Shown piece after piece: positions 22,601-32,788 of a DNA stretch of 64,000 nucleotides (position 1 is its first letter; each line of letters begins with the position of its first letter). The DNA comes from Puccinia triticina. Lineage: Eukaryota > Basidiomycota > Pucciniomycetes > Pucciniales > Pucciniaceae. The stretch spans positions 3,100,001-3,164,000 of the forward strand of contig NC_070564.1 in the NCBI RefSeq assembly GCF_026914185.1, in the 5' to 3' direction. Position numbers and translations under genes: made by a program. The notes under the pieces are model-generated. The model ran no database searches. It had not been told where the DNA came from and worked only from the letters and a program-made list of their open reading frames with translations.

Positions 22601-24175
22601 TTCACAATCAAATCCTACGCGATGTGGAGGCAAAGAAGCCAAACTATCTGTTACAAATACATCAGAAAACTCTCTCAACAAACATTCTTCAGGAGATCTA
22701 TTCACAGCCGAAACAAAAGAAATACAACCATTAATAACTATGTCGTTATTCTTCCCGCCAATAAAGGTGTTAGTATCCTTTAACCAAGTCGCACCCAATA
22801 TGATCTTCGCCGAAGAAAGGCAAGTAACATTAAGCCGAACCTTGGATTCTAAAAATTTTCCATCAATGATGGGAATGAGAAGCGAAATATCTACATAAGA
22901 CGTAACATCTCCAGAAATAGCCATTGAACCATCGAACGACCTGATAGACAACGGCTGAGGAAGTGAATGAGTAGTTAACTCCTGTGAACAAATCAAACGG
23001 TCGTCAATAAAGGAATTTGAAGCTCCGGAGTCAACCAGAACCATAACATCAACGGTATCTCTACGCTTGACAATTAATTTGCCATCAAAAGTAGGATGAT
23101 TACTTGAACTTGAAACCTTAACATGATAAAAGGGCTTACATTCATCAAATTCTTCTTTACTTATCTCGCGATTAAACAGCAACTCCGCCACCGTGAGCGT
23201 CTCAGCCGAAATAGAATCAACGTATCGGACCCCGGCATACTCCGCACCAGCGTCCTGTTTCATTGGGATCGAAGGGGCCGAAGTTGAAGCAATCGGAGGT
23301 GGCTGATTCCTTTTCTTCTGCACCGGTTGATCCACAACCTCCGAAAGTGACTCGCGCTTCTTGCCTTTGTCACCGTATCGAGAACAAGAAAAATCCGACC
23401 GATTCCTATCCTCCTGCAAGGCGCCTCCCCAACTTTTCCAAACCGAGAGTAAAGCTTCCTTCGATAACCATTCATCTTCTGGTCGAGGGCAACCGCGCTT
23501 ATGATAATGTTCTTCATCAAATTTCTCAGCACAACGAATACACAAGGAACGACGCTTAGCCTCCTCTCTCCAAAGTGGGAAAGTGAAACCTGCGTCCGCT
23601 GACAACATGTCAATATCCATTGGAACTTGTTGAGTTGGCTTAGTTGAGGGAACCGCCGCAGAAGGTTGTACCGCCACTCGATATTCAATTCTAGGTGCTG
23701 GCGCCGCCGAACGTCGATGACTCAAATTCGCAACATCCCCCGCGTCCGGAGCCAATTCCACCGCGCGCTCTTGCTTTTCTTCTAAAGTCTTGATAGAGGT
23801 CCAATTTCCACGAATGACCCCACAGTCATGAATCTTAGGATTGACGCCAGATTGATACAGAGCAACTAGCGTTGATTCGGAAAAATCGACCAAGTGTAAA
23901 AAGGAGTTGAATTCGATGTTGAAGTCCGTAATCGTCTTAGATCCTTGACAAAGCGCAGACAATTTATCTTGAGCTTCTTCCCGTTCTTTGTGATTCGAAA
24001 AAACACCCTCCAAGGTCTGGAGAAATGTCTCCGCATCTTCGAGAATTTTGATGACGAAATCCGATTGAGAAGAAGCCCGAATTGGATCGATTCCCAACGC
24101 CTCTGCATTTTTCTTCAATATCCCGCGCCACCAATTATAAGAAGGACAGTCATCCCCCAAATTACCGGAAGCCGC
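19685..24175 (-). CDS. Gypsy Pol region (PR, RT, RNase H, IN, chromodomain)
   Basis: Open from just after the TGA at 24176 to the stop at 19685 (about 1496 codons). It first carries the C-terminal half of Gag with a Cys/His knuckle-like CIRCAEKFDEEHYHKRGC near 23550. Then come protease (VDSGAS, about 23030), reverse transcriptase (VYIDDILIF, about 22110) and RNase H (HVDSSGF, about 21660; ILSDHSN). Integrase follows with the HHCC finger (HPGVARTL then CDSCQRVK, about 20900) and the catalytic core (MDMIT, SDRGATF, HPQTDGQTE, about 20540). A C-terminal chromodomain (FEYLISWKG..NDTWV, about 19840) and a Lys-rich tail end it. All catalytic signatures look intact. Expression as one Gag-Pol would require reading through or repairing the TGA. 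Confidence 0.92.
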   Translation of the reverse strand, partial: AASGNLGDDCPSYNWWRGILKKNAEALGIDPIRASSQSDFVIKILEDAETFLQTLEGVFSNHKEREEAQDKLSALCQGSKTITDFNIEFNSFLHLVDFSESTLVALYQSGVNPKIHDCGVIRGNWTSIKTLEEKQERAVELAPDAGDVANLSHRRSAAPAPRIEYRVAVQPSAAVPSTKPTQQVPMDIDMLSADAGFTFPLWREEAKRRSLCIRCAEKFDEEHYHKRGCPRPEDEWLSKEALLSVWKSWGGALQEDRNRSDFSCSRYGDKGKKRESLSEVVDQPVQKKRNQPPPIASTSAPSIPMKQDAGAEYAGVRYVDSISAETLTVAELLFNREISKEEFDECKPFYHVKVSSSSNHPTFDGKLIVKRRDTVDVMVLVDSGASNSFIDDRLICSQELTTHSLPQPLSIRSFDGSMAISGDVTSYVDISLLIPIIDGKFLESKVRLNVTCLSSAKIILGATWLKDTNTFIGGKNNDIVINGCISFVSAVNRSPEECLLREFSDVFVTDSLASLPPHRVGFDCEVNLKENVIPPFGKMYNLSKTERESLKKYIDDNLAKGFIKVSSSPAAAPIFYVKVDGKANRPCVDYRLMNDMTIRDSYPLPVISHLLNNLHGCKFLSKIDLKAAFNLLRVAPGHEWKTAFRTPWGLYEYQVMPFGLANAPATFQRFIQHVLREYLDVCCFVYIDDILIFSRTEAAHLMDLRNILSKLREYSLKASLNKCEFFSAKVTFLGFDITQEGLKMNVRKLDTINHWPYPSNLKELRKFLGFTNFYRKFIPRFSDVAGPLTSLTKGDTGDRVGWKTEQSVRAFKKLKSLFVNEPLLVHFDFDKSRYVHVDSSGFAIAAVLSQPDKDGRLLPVSYFSRKLTDRERSWMIFDLELLAIVEACEEWRAWLMGTEEPVKILSDHSNLLYFKTAKYLSPKQARWALELDRYNMLIYHISGNKNPADAPSRREDFVGMRSEIPQAKSIIDKMVPMDAVEELLPTSVVGFHGIHDLAFQRPNQLLLDYFTRHYTDSDLLGKDVKKVDGLIFHRDRLFVPSSLRLKLIRMYHDAPTVGHPGVARTLSTLTRTFSWPAVGQMVASYVKSCDSCQRVKARRQARDGQLIPLVPSPKPWSTICMDMITKLPASAGFDSILVVIDLLSKLTHFIPCKEASSSAVLAGLFRKHIFRLHGLPDKIISDRGATFVSEFWKALMNSLSIQSGLSTAYHPQTDGQTERMNQVLEDYLRHFCSYYQDKWDKCLDMAEFSINNLDSASLGVSPFFFSYGHHPKFNIMTESLGRKDLDEFILDLQLTQEKALECLALARKKQAMYYNTGKKPSPVYLEGDQVLLLQKFIQSRRLNSKLDYRYIGPFYVKKMVGPNAVELDIGKEYPKLHPVFNVSLIVKYVHPNSIVDRGVVDGIKEKYYRDAEIVDWSLMKAILDVRSLKKGKFEYLISWKGATVANDTWVAEEHIADSVKCSLDSFKLLHGELFGNKKKKKTKPLAKTTGESRVQG

Positions 24176-24979
24176 TCAAAAATATGAAGCGATCCAGAGA
24201 ATTTTCTGTCGATCAGACACGAAGTGATCGGGATACTGAGCAAAGGTGTCTCGCATTTTTGAACAGAATCGATAAGTTTCTTTAATGTTGCCGGAGAAAT
24301 AAATATGAGAGAAATGGGGGGGTTGAACACTGGATCGTACTACGTTACGCGAATGAGATGGATCCTCCAAAACCGCAAGCCGAGACTGGACAGAGTTTGA
24401 AACCGTATCCACCGAGTTACGAACCTGAAGAAATTCCTGGGCGTAATGGTTTTTCATTCTTGTGAAGTCATTAGCAAAAACGAGCAATTGTGACAATTCT
24501 TTAATAGATTCATCATTCCGACGCATAGTTTCCTCATTTCTTCTCGCCTGGAGTTGGAGCGTTGCAATCGCCTGAGAATTCACCAAGATTGTCTGATCCC
24601 TATCCGGGAGCCTGTTCACATCTAACCCCGCAATGAGACCGGACACGTCGTCCTGGTGATGCAATCGAGATCCAGAAGTCTGTTGACGCGGAGTCGGCGA
24701 CGTGGCAATTGGAAGAGATTCAATGGGTCGTGGTTCAAAATTGTCCGGAATCGGGCCCAACGGAGGAAGTGATCGTTGAGCGTTATCAGAAACCATAACG
24801 TTTGGTAAAGGGCTCTGAAAGGGAGTGATAAAAGGTTGAGCACTCTGATGAAAAAACGTATTCGGGGAAGGGGAAGCGGGAAGGGGTGAATTGGGCAACG
24901 ACATGCGCAAAGGGAGGTTCAGAGAAGAGTTGTCCGACATGCTTGATAAGGATTTAAGTGAGGAGAATGAAAACTTCAA
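24176..24979 (-). CDS. Gypsy Gag, N-terminal part, ends at in-frame TGA
   Basis: 267 codons in the same frame as pol, ending TGA at 24176-24178. The likely start is ATG at 24979 or 24940 (MSDNSS...). The N-terminal region is Pro/Ser-rich, then a coiled-coil-like segment (about residues 110-190), then the beginning of the retrotransposon Gag core (DRQKILWIASYF). The core continues straight after the stop (CPSYNWWRGILKKN). The stop therefore splits the conserved Gag core. That is odd for a programmed readthrough site, which normally lies after Gag, and favours a nonsense mutation. Confidence 0.85.
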   Translation of the reverse strand: MKFSFSSLKSLSSMSDNSSLNLPLRMSLPNSPLPASPSPNTFFHQSAQPFITPFQSPLPNVMVSDNAQRSLPPLGPIPDNFEPRPIESLPIATSPTPRQQTSGSRLHHQDDVSGLIAGLDVNRLPDRDQTILVNSQAIATLQLQARRNEETMRRNDESIKELSQLLVFANDFTRMKNHYAQEFLQVRNSVDTVSNSVQSRLAVLEDPSHSRNVVRSSVQPPHFSHIYFSGNIKETYRFCSKMRDTFAQYPDHFVSDRQKILWIASYF

Positions 24980-25262
24980 CCAGTGTGATCGAGTCGTGAG
25001 TGAACCAAAAAAAGAATCAACACCGAATACTTGAACGAGTCGATCTTAACAAAGTCGGAGGAGTTGAATTTTCAGAGTTGCAACTGTAATGGAGAGCAAG
25101 GAAACCAAGATTTTGACCCGAGCGATAATTGTAATGTATATAGACTTAAAACTTGAGTTTAACCGGAGAAAATTTTGAAAATCGATTGAAAATCGAAGAA
25201 GATCGAAAAAGGTTGTTGAGGTAGAACTTTTGAACTCTAATCTAAGAAGATCGCGATATAAT

Positions 25263-25643
25263 TGTGAGGGGCCCCCTATTACTCTTACTGCTTTAATGGC
25301 TATGAATAGACTCAAGAGAGACTATCGCCTACGTTCAGATGTAATAAGGGTAGTTTATCCTCCTAGGAGAAATAAACTCTTGAAAGGGATTGATTAAGGA
25401 AGTCTTGAGATATGATTTCTTTCGGATAATGATAATGATGAAAACAAAAATATCGCGATGAAGAAAAGAAAGAAGAGGGGAGAAAGGAAAACATCTTCTA
25501 GTAACTATGCTCGAAACAAAAACACATGCGCATAACAAAACAATAAGATGAAAATTAATACATGCCATCAAAAGAACAAGTCATAGCGGCATACGAAACT
25601 ACATAGCGTCCTATAATTCATCAATCAAATGGAAAACGTTACA
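25263..25643 (-). repeat. LTR (5' LTR in element orientation)
   Basis: 381 bp, partner of 19297-19677, followed by the target duplication TTGTG at 25644-25648. The element leader between this LTR and the gag start (25262-24980) has no ORF of note. I could not assign the primer-binding site to a particular tRNA. Confidence 0.9.
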
Positions 25644-25648
25644 TTGTG

Positions 25649-28100
25649 GTTCTAAAGATTGTTTAATAAAAAAAAATACCAGCAGGAAGGCAAGATGCCC
25701 GCCTGCTGGGAAATGTGCATCTCATCCGAGGGGGAGCTCAGGTGAAGACGCTATCCACGGTTGAAGTGAATATTCCAAAATACAGCGAAAATGGGAAATC
25801 TCTCACCCCAGGATGGGCACAAGTTGCAAGCCCCTCTTCCAGAGGCTCGCTTCGCGAGGCGCCCCCGGCGCACCGGTCCCCCGGCCCCTGGAACGAGGGG
25901 ATTGTGTTAGGCTAGCCAGGAAGAGCGTCGCAGCTTGTTGACTGGGAGGGAATTTCCCGGTCAACATTAAGGTCCCAGAGGATTGTCGACCGAGTGAAAT
26001 TGGCCTGTGGGGAGAAGCCGAATTGGTGGTCAGACTCACTGGTATACACGATCTGATAAAACTGGCATGTTCGGCTGCCAGCTATAACAAGTGGACCAAG
26101 ATCAGAATCTGGGTACCGCGGCGAGGTGGAGATTTTGGCCGTCGCGCGCCCGCCCGAACAGGGCACAAGCTTGTGTTTACATCCAGGGGGCAGTTTAGAG
26201 ACGCCAGCTGTACTTTACTGGAGGAATTTGTTTGGCACAGTTTTTTTTCTTCTGATCAAGGCACGTTAGGGGTCAGGTGGTGGCGCAAAGATGGTGTACC
26301 ATTCGGTAACATCGGACACCGATAACGATGCCCAGTTTCTCAACTCTCTGGGTGGACTTCTGATTCAGCCCCCGTCAATCACTACCTTGTTCGTTGGAAA
26401 AAACTATTTAAGTTTACCTGATCCCGAAGAAATCGGTCGGGACCCACGTATGTACAAACCATCTTTGACTCTTTGTACAAACCATCTTTGACTCTTGCTC
26501 ATTGATCAATCACTGACTGGTATCGTCCGCATACTACCAGCTCTAAGGTCACGACTCTGAAATCTTCCTGCGTCCCAGTTCCGTCACTGCGTCCCAGTTC
26601 CGTCAAGGCAAGAACGTTCTGGTACTTGCTGAATACTACAACTCGGACGGCAAGGCAAATATGACCAACTTCTGCTCAGGACCGGAAAGTCATCATGCTT
26701 TGGCTTTGGAGCTTATGCTCCTCGACCGACGGCGGCGCAATGGTTATCAGGATGACGTCCTGATGCCTGCCGGACTAGCACTCTAAGGGTCAACGATGTC
26801 TGGTCGATCTTTCAGCTCGGACGAGTCACTCTATACATAGACAGACGGCGTCTCATTGTCATCTCACCCGGTCCTTGATCGGCGCAGGCCACTTTGCCCT
26901 GCCAGAAGCGCCACCACTCACCAGCATCCGCTCCCTTCCCGTCGTCTGTCTCTCTCTACTCATCCGTCTTTTCTCGACAACTACCATTATCACTACCCCA
27001 AAAAACGCACGGACACGAACCTCGCTATCTGAATCCCAATGACAAACATCAGGCAAACCCTTGAGTAAATCCTTCCCGGACTCATCGCGAGGTGATCTTC
27101 GACGTTTTCCTGCCGCACCACACGGCGGCCCGTTTCCAGCCGCCTTCGGGCCCCATCGACGGCCCGGCTCTTGCCCAGGTCGCCGATTACTATGGCTCCC
27201 AGATGACTGAGTCGGCAGCATGCCCGTGGCGAATATTGCGATCAGGCCAACGAGTCCATGAAGGCCTTCCCCGCCGAAAAACGCTGCATCGCCCTTCCTC
27301 TTACTACCATCTATTGTCCTCCTCTACCCTGGCCGCCCCGCCGTCCCTGGGCAAGGTCACGGCACGTGGATTCAAGTCAACCATTTTGGCGTCATCCGGC
27401 CCGGTGATATCATCGAATGATGTCTTGTTGCTGGCAATACCGTCAACTCTTCCCTCTTCTTCACTCTAGGCGAACGGTGTGCTTTTCTCTCCTGTAATTC
27501 TCCCCAAAAACAATTTCAATCTACCCTGAAAATGGCTTCAAAGCCCTCTGTCTAATCATCTTCGGCGTCACAAGTCGGTTCTGCAAAGACCACAGGGTCT
27601 CTCTCGATATCAAGGGAAGCCCCCACAGCCATTTACAAACCGCTGGTTTGTACCATTACTTGTACGCCGGTTCCTACCTTTCGCGGCCTATACCCTCCCT
27701 TGCCACATTGTGTGAACTTCAGGATTTGGCTCTGACAGCCATTTACCCTCTTATTACTGTCGATACGGATCTTGCCTGGTTTATACTTGGTGAGATAAGC
27801 CTTATGACTCGGATCGCCATCTCGGACTCGGAAGATAAACTTTATGACTTGGGATCACCCTCCATGCTGAGAACCTATTTGAGGATGATTCCCATCAATC
27901 CATTGGAAGTCCTGTGACAGATCTCAGCTAGATCGCTGAAACCAGGGCTTGCAAAGAGGAGTTTGAAACCTATCTTCAGAAGGTTAGCAGTGCCTCCCTG
28001 CCGTACTGGATGACTTCCCGTTGTCATTTAGAGAGCTCAAGATGCCCCTCTAAGTACTAAATTAAGACACCTATCAAAAACTCAACCAGTGGACATGAAC
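25649..28100. other. Degraded repeat and coding-like relics
   Basis: 25826-25915 is an inverted copy of the hairpin repeat at 19200-19290. 25920-26200 is a diverged copy of 10660-10990. From about 27080 to 27960 short stretches in shifting plus-strand frames look like eroded protein-coding sequence (for example PGQGHGTWIQVNHFG.IRPGD, about 27350-27410), broken by stops and shifts. I do not recognise the family and do not call a gene. Confidence 0.4.
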
Positions 28101-28900
28101 TTAATGAACTGTAGGGTTAGGAAAACATTTCCCTTTTTGTCAAAAGTTAAGAATTTGGGTGTGTAAATTGAGATCTGGGAGGCTCCCAGACTCGACGGGA
28201 AGTCCTCCAATCTTGCGCTCAGCACTCAATCAACACAAACATGTCAGCCCTGGTGTTTTTGCTGAACCACACCCCTCCCAACTCAAACCCTTGCCGCACA
28301 GTCCTCCACAACCACCCATAATAATACCTCCACTCCCAATGACTGAAGTATCCTCCACATCCCCATACCAGACACTGCTGGGCTTGTCAATCCAACCATG
28401 TATTCCAAAGTGATCATATTCTATAAAAATGTCAGCCTTAGAGATACATCAAGTATCCAAAAGACTGCAATAACTTGGTAAATAATAATAATTATTAAAT
28501 TATTATTGCAGAATCAGATTCCTCATCATAAATTAAGGGGGGTCACCCACTCAAAGTACCCCCTTATTCCTATTCCTTCATGTACTAATTGTATAAATAA
28601 GAATTGGCCCCAGAAAGCGCCCAAAAAATAGTATTACATACAAAAATTTAGTAAAACAAATAAAGTACATAAAAATAAACTGTTGTACAGTAATGAGTAA
28701 TATTACTTGTGTAAAAATACCCCGTGAAAGTATTATGTAGACTTCTACTGAAGCTCTTTTACATGACAATTGGTTATAAATATGTCATGTGACAGAGTCA
28801 GGGAAATTAGTCTATTACAATACAAATAAATTGCCCACAGCCAAGCCCTTTTCACGGCTACACCCCTGGATACTCCCATAGGGAGAAAAGGACTCAGTGT
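28101..28900. other. AT-rich non-coding stretch
   Basis: Near 28165-28215 there is a segment resembling the Harbinger terminus (GACGGGAAGTCCTCCA), probably a related MITE end. The rest is AT-rich with no credible ORF. Confidence 0.4.
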
Positions 28901-29000
28901 TTACGCCCACTGAGGTCCCCTCTATAAATAGAGGCCTATTTGGCCCTCAGGAAAAGATCCCCCAGACCATTCACCGCCCATACACTGTAAGTTTGCCGTG
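28901..29000 (+). promoter_or_regulatory. TATA-box-like promoter, possibly of a decayed LTR
   Basis: CTCTATAAATAGAGG lies at about 28919-28933, a strong TATA-type core in a symmetric context. About 50 nt downstream lies a pyrimidine/CA-rich start-like region. No ORF follows, so it may be the promoter of a solo or decayed LTR. I could not define LTR boundaries. Confidence 0.35.
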
Positions 29001-29905
29001 AATATTCTCCTCTGCTACTATTGTAGCCCCTTTTCCTTATAAACCATCCCCAGCACGTAAATCCACTGGATTAAACCCTTTAAATTATCAAAAAAATCCC
29101 TTATTAGCATATTTAAAGCTTTATCCTTATAAGTAGTTGCCGTAAGACCACTGCCTCTGTCAAGCAGCCAATCAGTTTAAGCGCTTACCACCTACTTTTT
29201 ACGCCAAATTTATTCCCTGTAATTAATAATTATATATTAATAATTACATAATAAATCCTCCTCTTTTGAAGAGTGTTTAAAACCCTTGTAGTGGCCATAT
29301 TTACCACGTAACAATTTTAGTAATTTACACTACTAGTGTTTACATCAGCACAGTTATAGTGCTAGGGCCCAAAACCCTTAATTTTGACAGGTTTTTTGCC
29401 CTAAGCTTCATAAACAGAGCTGTCAAAAATGTTTACCAGGTTTGTATGTTTTGTAATGTTTGCAAGAGTACTCTTTGTGGCAAATCATACTTTACTTCAG
29501 CCAGTAGTAGTAGTAGAAAAACTAGTAAACAAATAGAAATAAACAAGATGAGTCAAATCAACCACAAGAAAGCATGATATATTAAAAGAAACTAACAGAA
29601 TATAGATGCAATCTACACTAGTTAACTGAACACAAGCAAGTCACTTTTAGAGCACAACCAGAACTAGGAAAAAAAATGATCCAAAGAACAATTATTTTAT
29701 TGGTTAATGAACTAACAGAAAAAAAAGAAACAAAGGCTGAGCCTCCTATGGTATGTGTTGATTGAACTCCTCATCAAAAAGTTTGTCTTCAATCCTTGGG
29801 ACTAACTGCTGTGATCAAGTTGTTTTGTCAGTGTGTGTTGTTTGTTGATAAGTTGTGATTAAGAATTGGTTACCTGAAGAGCTTGTTGCTAATAATCTGG
29901 GGCTG
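29001..29905. other. AT-rich non-coding stretch
   Basis: There is an AT palindrome around 29221-29255 (attaataattatatattaa). Otherwise I see no gene, RNA gene or defined element. Confidence 0.4.
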
Positions 29906-29912
29906 TGATTTT

Positions 29913-30130
29913 TAGCGTAATACCAACCTGCTGAAAACGACTAACGCTAAATTACAGCTAATTAGTGGCTTGCTACGCTAAATTAGCTGTAATTTGTAGC
30001 AAAAATTGCACTTTTTTGCCCAATCTGAGTTAGCTCTAATTGTAATAGTCCGTCTGCTACAATTTAGTTTAGCTTAGCGGCACTAAAAAACCGCTAAATT
30101 AGGGTATTACACGCTAACTGTAGCGTAATA
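29913..30130. mobile_element. Probable small MITE with TTAGCGTAATACC ends
   Basis: The left end reads TTTAGCGTAATACC and the right end GGTATTACACGCTAA, an imperfect inverted pair. The interior is filled with GCTAAATTAGC/TAGCGTAG words like those of the MITE at 18650. The target duplication is not clear. Confidence 0.45.
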
Positions 30131-30358
30131 GATGCATTGTTGCCTGAGTATCACTTAGACATTTCCAGAAGCATCCATGTGATGCTGGGCCCTCCAATCT
30201 GTCAGTTGGACATCAAAAAAAGCTGACCATTGGACATTCTCAACCAGGAGTGTTGGATGGACACTTGAGGGTCCAAACCATTCAGTGTCCAATGGAAACC
30301 AAAAAACTCTGTCCATCAGACACTGTGTCCAAAGCATGTTTGGGCACAAGGGTCTGAT

Positions 30359-30744
30359 TAGAGATGGCCCAGCAGGTACCTGTCTGATTTTAATGAAACT
30401 GCTTCTGAGTGCTTGTGATCAAATAAAATCAATATGCAACACTTTCATGAGATGAAGTACCACTTGGACTTGAGTAAGACACTTAGCTGACTGTCTGGTA
30501 AGGCACACATACAAGCACAGATGCCAAATTACAGTGCACAGGTACCTGCCAGCAGGTGTACCTGTGCACCGTAATTTGCCATTTCCACTTGTATGTATGC
30601 CTTACCAGACAGTCAGCTAAGTGTCTTACTCAAGTCCAAGTGGTACTTCATGAGATGAAAGTGTTACGTATTGAATTTATATGATCACAAGCACTCAGAA
30701 GCAGTTTCATTAAAATCAGACAGGTACCTGCTGGGCCATCTCTA
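30359..30744. mobile_element. Fold-back hAT-like MITE (386 bp near-palindrome)
   Basis: The element is almost entirely two inverted arms of about 190 bp meeting near 30553. Ends are TAGAGATGGCCCAGCAGG and its complement. It is flanked by the 8-bp direct repeat GGTCTGAT (30351-30358 and 30745-30752), matching hAT transposition. It has no coding capacity. Arms differ only at scattered positions, so the RNA or single strand would form a very long hairpin. Confidence 0.85.
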
Positions 30745-30998
30745 GGTCTGATTACTTATTGCAGGGTGCAGGTGCCTCTCTAGAGTGGAGGACTTCCCGC
30801 CGGTTCTGCGGGCCTTGCAGAAAATAATTTACAAAGAATAATTCTAAAAGTCTAAATTGTTGCTTCCATTGCTCAGAGTTCCTAAAATTTTACAGCTTGC
30901 TGGCTTTGCCCCAAAACTCGATCCTGACTCAAACATAGCCCGCACCTGGACCATCTGTTTCGCCGCCAATCCATTTCACCCTCAGACCAATTCCCAAA

Positions 30999-32425
30999 AT
31001 GATCAACTCAATCAACTCTCAGCAAATCCTCCTCCTCATGGAGCATCAACGGATGTTACAGATCACCAAAGAAGATCCAGAAATCAATCCAGCTGACAAA
31101 ACTGTTGTAAGAGGCAAAATCAAAGATTGTTTTTCTGAGGACGCCGGGGACCAACAACAGTTGGACAAAGCAGGTGCATTGTTCACGGCTCTTGCATTCC
31201 TTGGGACCCCCGGAAAGTTCTGTCAGTTCTGATCATACTTAACCCGGGCGGATCTACTAACCCTTCCAATGGTCAACAGTCCCTGGGCCTACTTGTGGGC
31301 ATCTCGAAACAATCGATCATTCATCACTACAATGGTACTTGATGTCAGCACCTTTGAAGACCTCCTCGAACGCTTTTTGGCAAGGTGGAACTTCAGTACC
31401 ATTGAGGGCAATGATGTGAACCCCACCGGAGAGCCTCAAATCAGATGTTGATCTCTTGATGCAGCAGGTGCTCTAGGACTAGTTCTGCATTGGCTCTGCT
31501 CGACAATGTCTGCTTACACCTTGCAGCAGGTTTTTGGAATCACACCGGCCGTCTGTTTGCGATACCTGGCATCTGGGATGCAGCACCTTCTTGCCATTCT
31601 ACAGGATCACCCTCAAGCTCGTTTTTTGTGGCCAACTACTAAACAAAGGGCACAAAAGTACAGTGCTCCAATTGAGAAGAAGTTTCCTCTCTTGAGCAAG
31701 TGTTTTGGCTTCTTGGACGGACTGAACTTGCCAGTACTTGTTTCTGATGATGAAGAGTGAGCCTTTCCGCTTATTATACCTGATCTCCTCCCCAGAACTT
31801 TGCTGACTATCCCTTTAGCGTTCAAAACGCATACTACAATGGCTGGACATGCTCACATTATTGTAGCTGTATCCTTGCTTTTGCGCCCAATGGAACAATC
31901 ATGTATGCTATACTCAACGCACCAGGGTCTTGGCATGATTCAACAATAGCTGAGCCGCTCTATGACCAGCTTCTTGAATGGACACCACCGGGGCATTGGA
32001 TCATCAGCAACACGGCCTTCCCGCGCAAGTCCGAAAGGCTCCAAAGTCGGATCCTTGCCCCAGTCAAGCAAAGGGATCGCCTGCCAACCAACTCCCTTGA
32101 TTTTGCCCGACTACAGCTGCTCAATGAGCAACTTGTATCTGCACGCCAGGCAGCCGAGTGGGGCATGTGATTGATTCAAGGCTTGTTTGCTCAATTGAAA
32201 ATGCCGCTTCCCGCAAGCAATCATCAATATCAAGCAGACCTTCTGCAAGTTGTATGCCGCCTTCACCAGCTCCAATGCCAATTGGTAGGGATCAACCAAA
32301 CAGCCACGGTGTATCAGTCTGTGTGGGATGAAAATCACATCCTATGCCGCAAATTTCACAAGATGCTATTTTTGGAAATCCAAGCACAATGCCACATCTC
32401 TCAATACTATGATGAATGGCTATGA
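30999..32425 (+). pseudogene. PIF/Harbinger DDE transposase, interrupted
   Basis: Two exons, about 30999-31756 and 31819-32425, joined by a 62-nt GT-AG intron with a branch-like GCTGAC. Catalytic landmarks are FLDGLNLPV (first Asp), NAPGSWHDS (second Asp) and AEWGM (Glu). The frame is otherwise continuous but contains three in-frame stops, all TGA: after KFCQF (31230-31232), after GEPQIRC (31449-31451) and after AEWGM (32168-32170). In Harbinger proteins I recall, the positions before SLDAAG and after EWGM are arginine, so CGA-to-TGA change is likely. The conserved context and lack of indels indicate a fairly recent loss. Confidence 0.75.
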
Positions 32426-32788
32426 ATCAAAGGGTCCCTTTTCTTCTTATGTTTTTTGCTTGAGTCTGTACTTTTTTTTTCAAGCACTTTTGTCAACCGA
32501 AGTTAATCAAGGTTTTTTATTGGTTTGTTTGCTTTTGCTACTCGCACTCCCCAAGTTACTCCTGGTTTTCCCTTTGTTGTTTATGGCTGAGAAGCAGTTG
32601 AATTCACATGTCAAATAATAATAACAAAAAGATTGCTTTTCTACATGATATACAAAAGGACCAAAAATTTTATTTGATTGATTGGAAGTTCAATGCTTCA
32701 ATGCCATTTAATGAGACTTGTGCAAAAGAAATAGCAGACCAAAGATGAATACGGAACTGAAGCAGACAGGAGAAAATATGGTTCAGAA

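Larger units (their letters stand above)
19297..25643 (-). mobile_element. Full-length Ty3/Gypsy chromovirus (young copy)
   Basis: The 6347-bp element is flanked by the 5-bp direct repeat TTGTG (19292-19296 and 25644-25648). It has 381-bp LTRs at 19297-19677 and 25263-25643, starting TGTGAGG and ending GTTACA in plus-strand reading. The LTRs appear identical by eye, implying recent insertion. The coding strand is minus. Gag and pol are in one frame, broken by a single TGA at 24176-24178. Domain order is Gag, protease, reverse transcriptase, RNase H, integrase, chromodomain. Confidence 0.93.

Noticed and set aside
27092..27469. 125-codon ORF in the degraded region
   Set aside because: Frames shift and stops are frequent around it; I cannot assign a family or exon structure.
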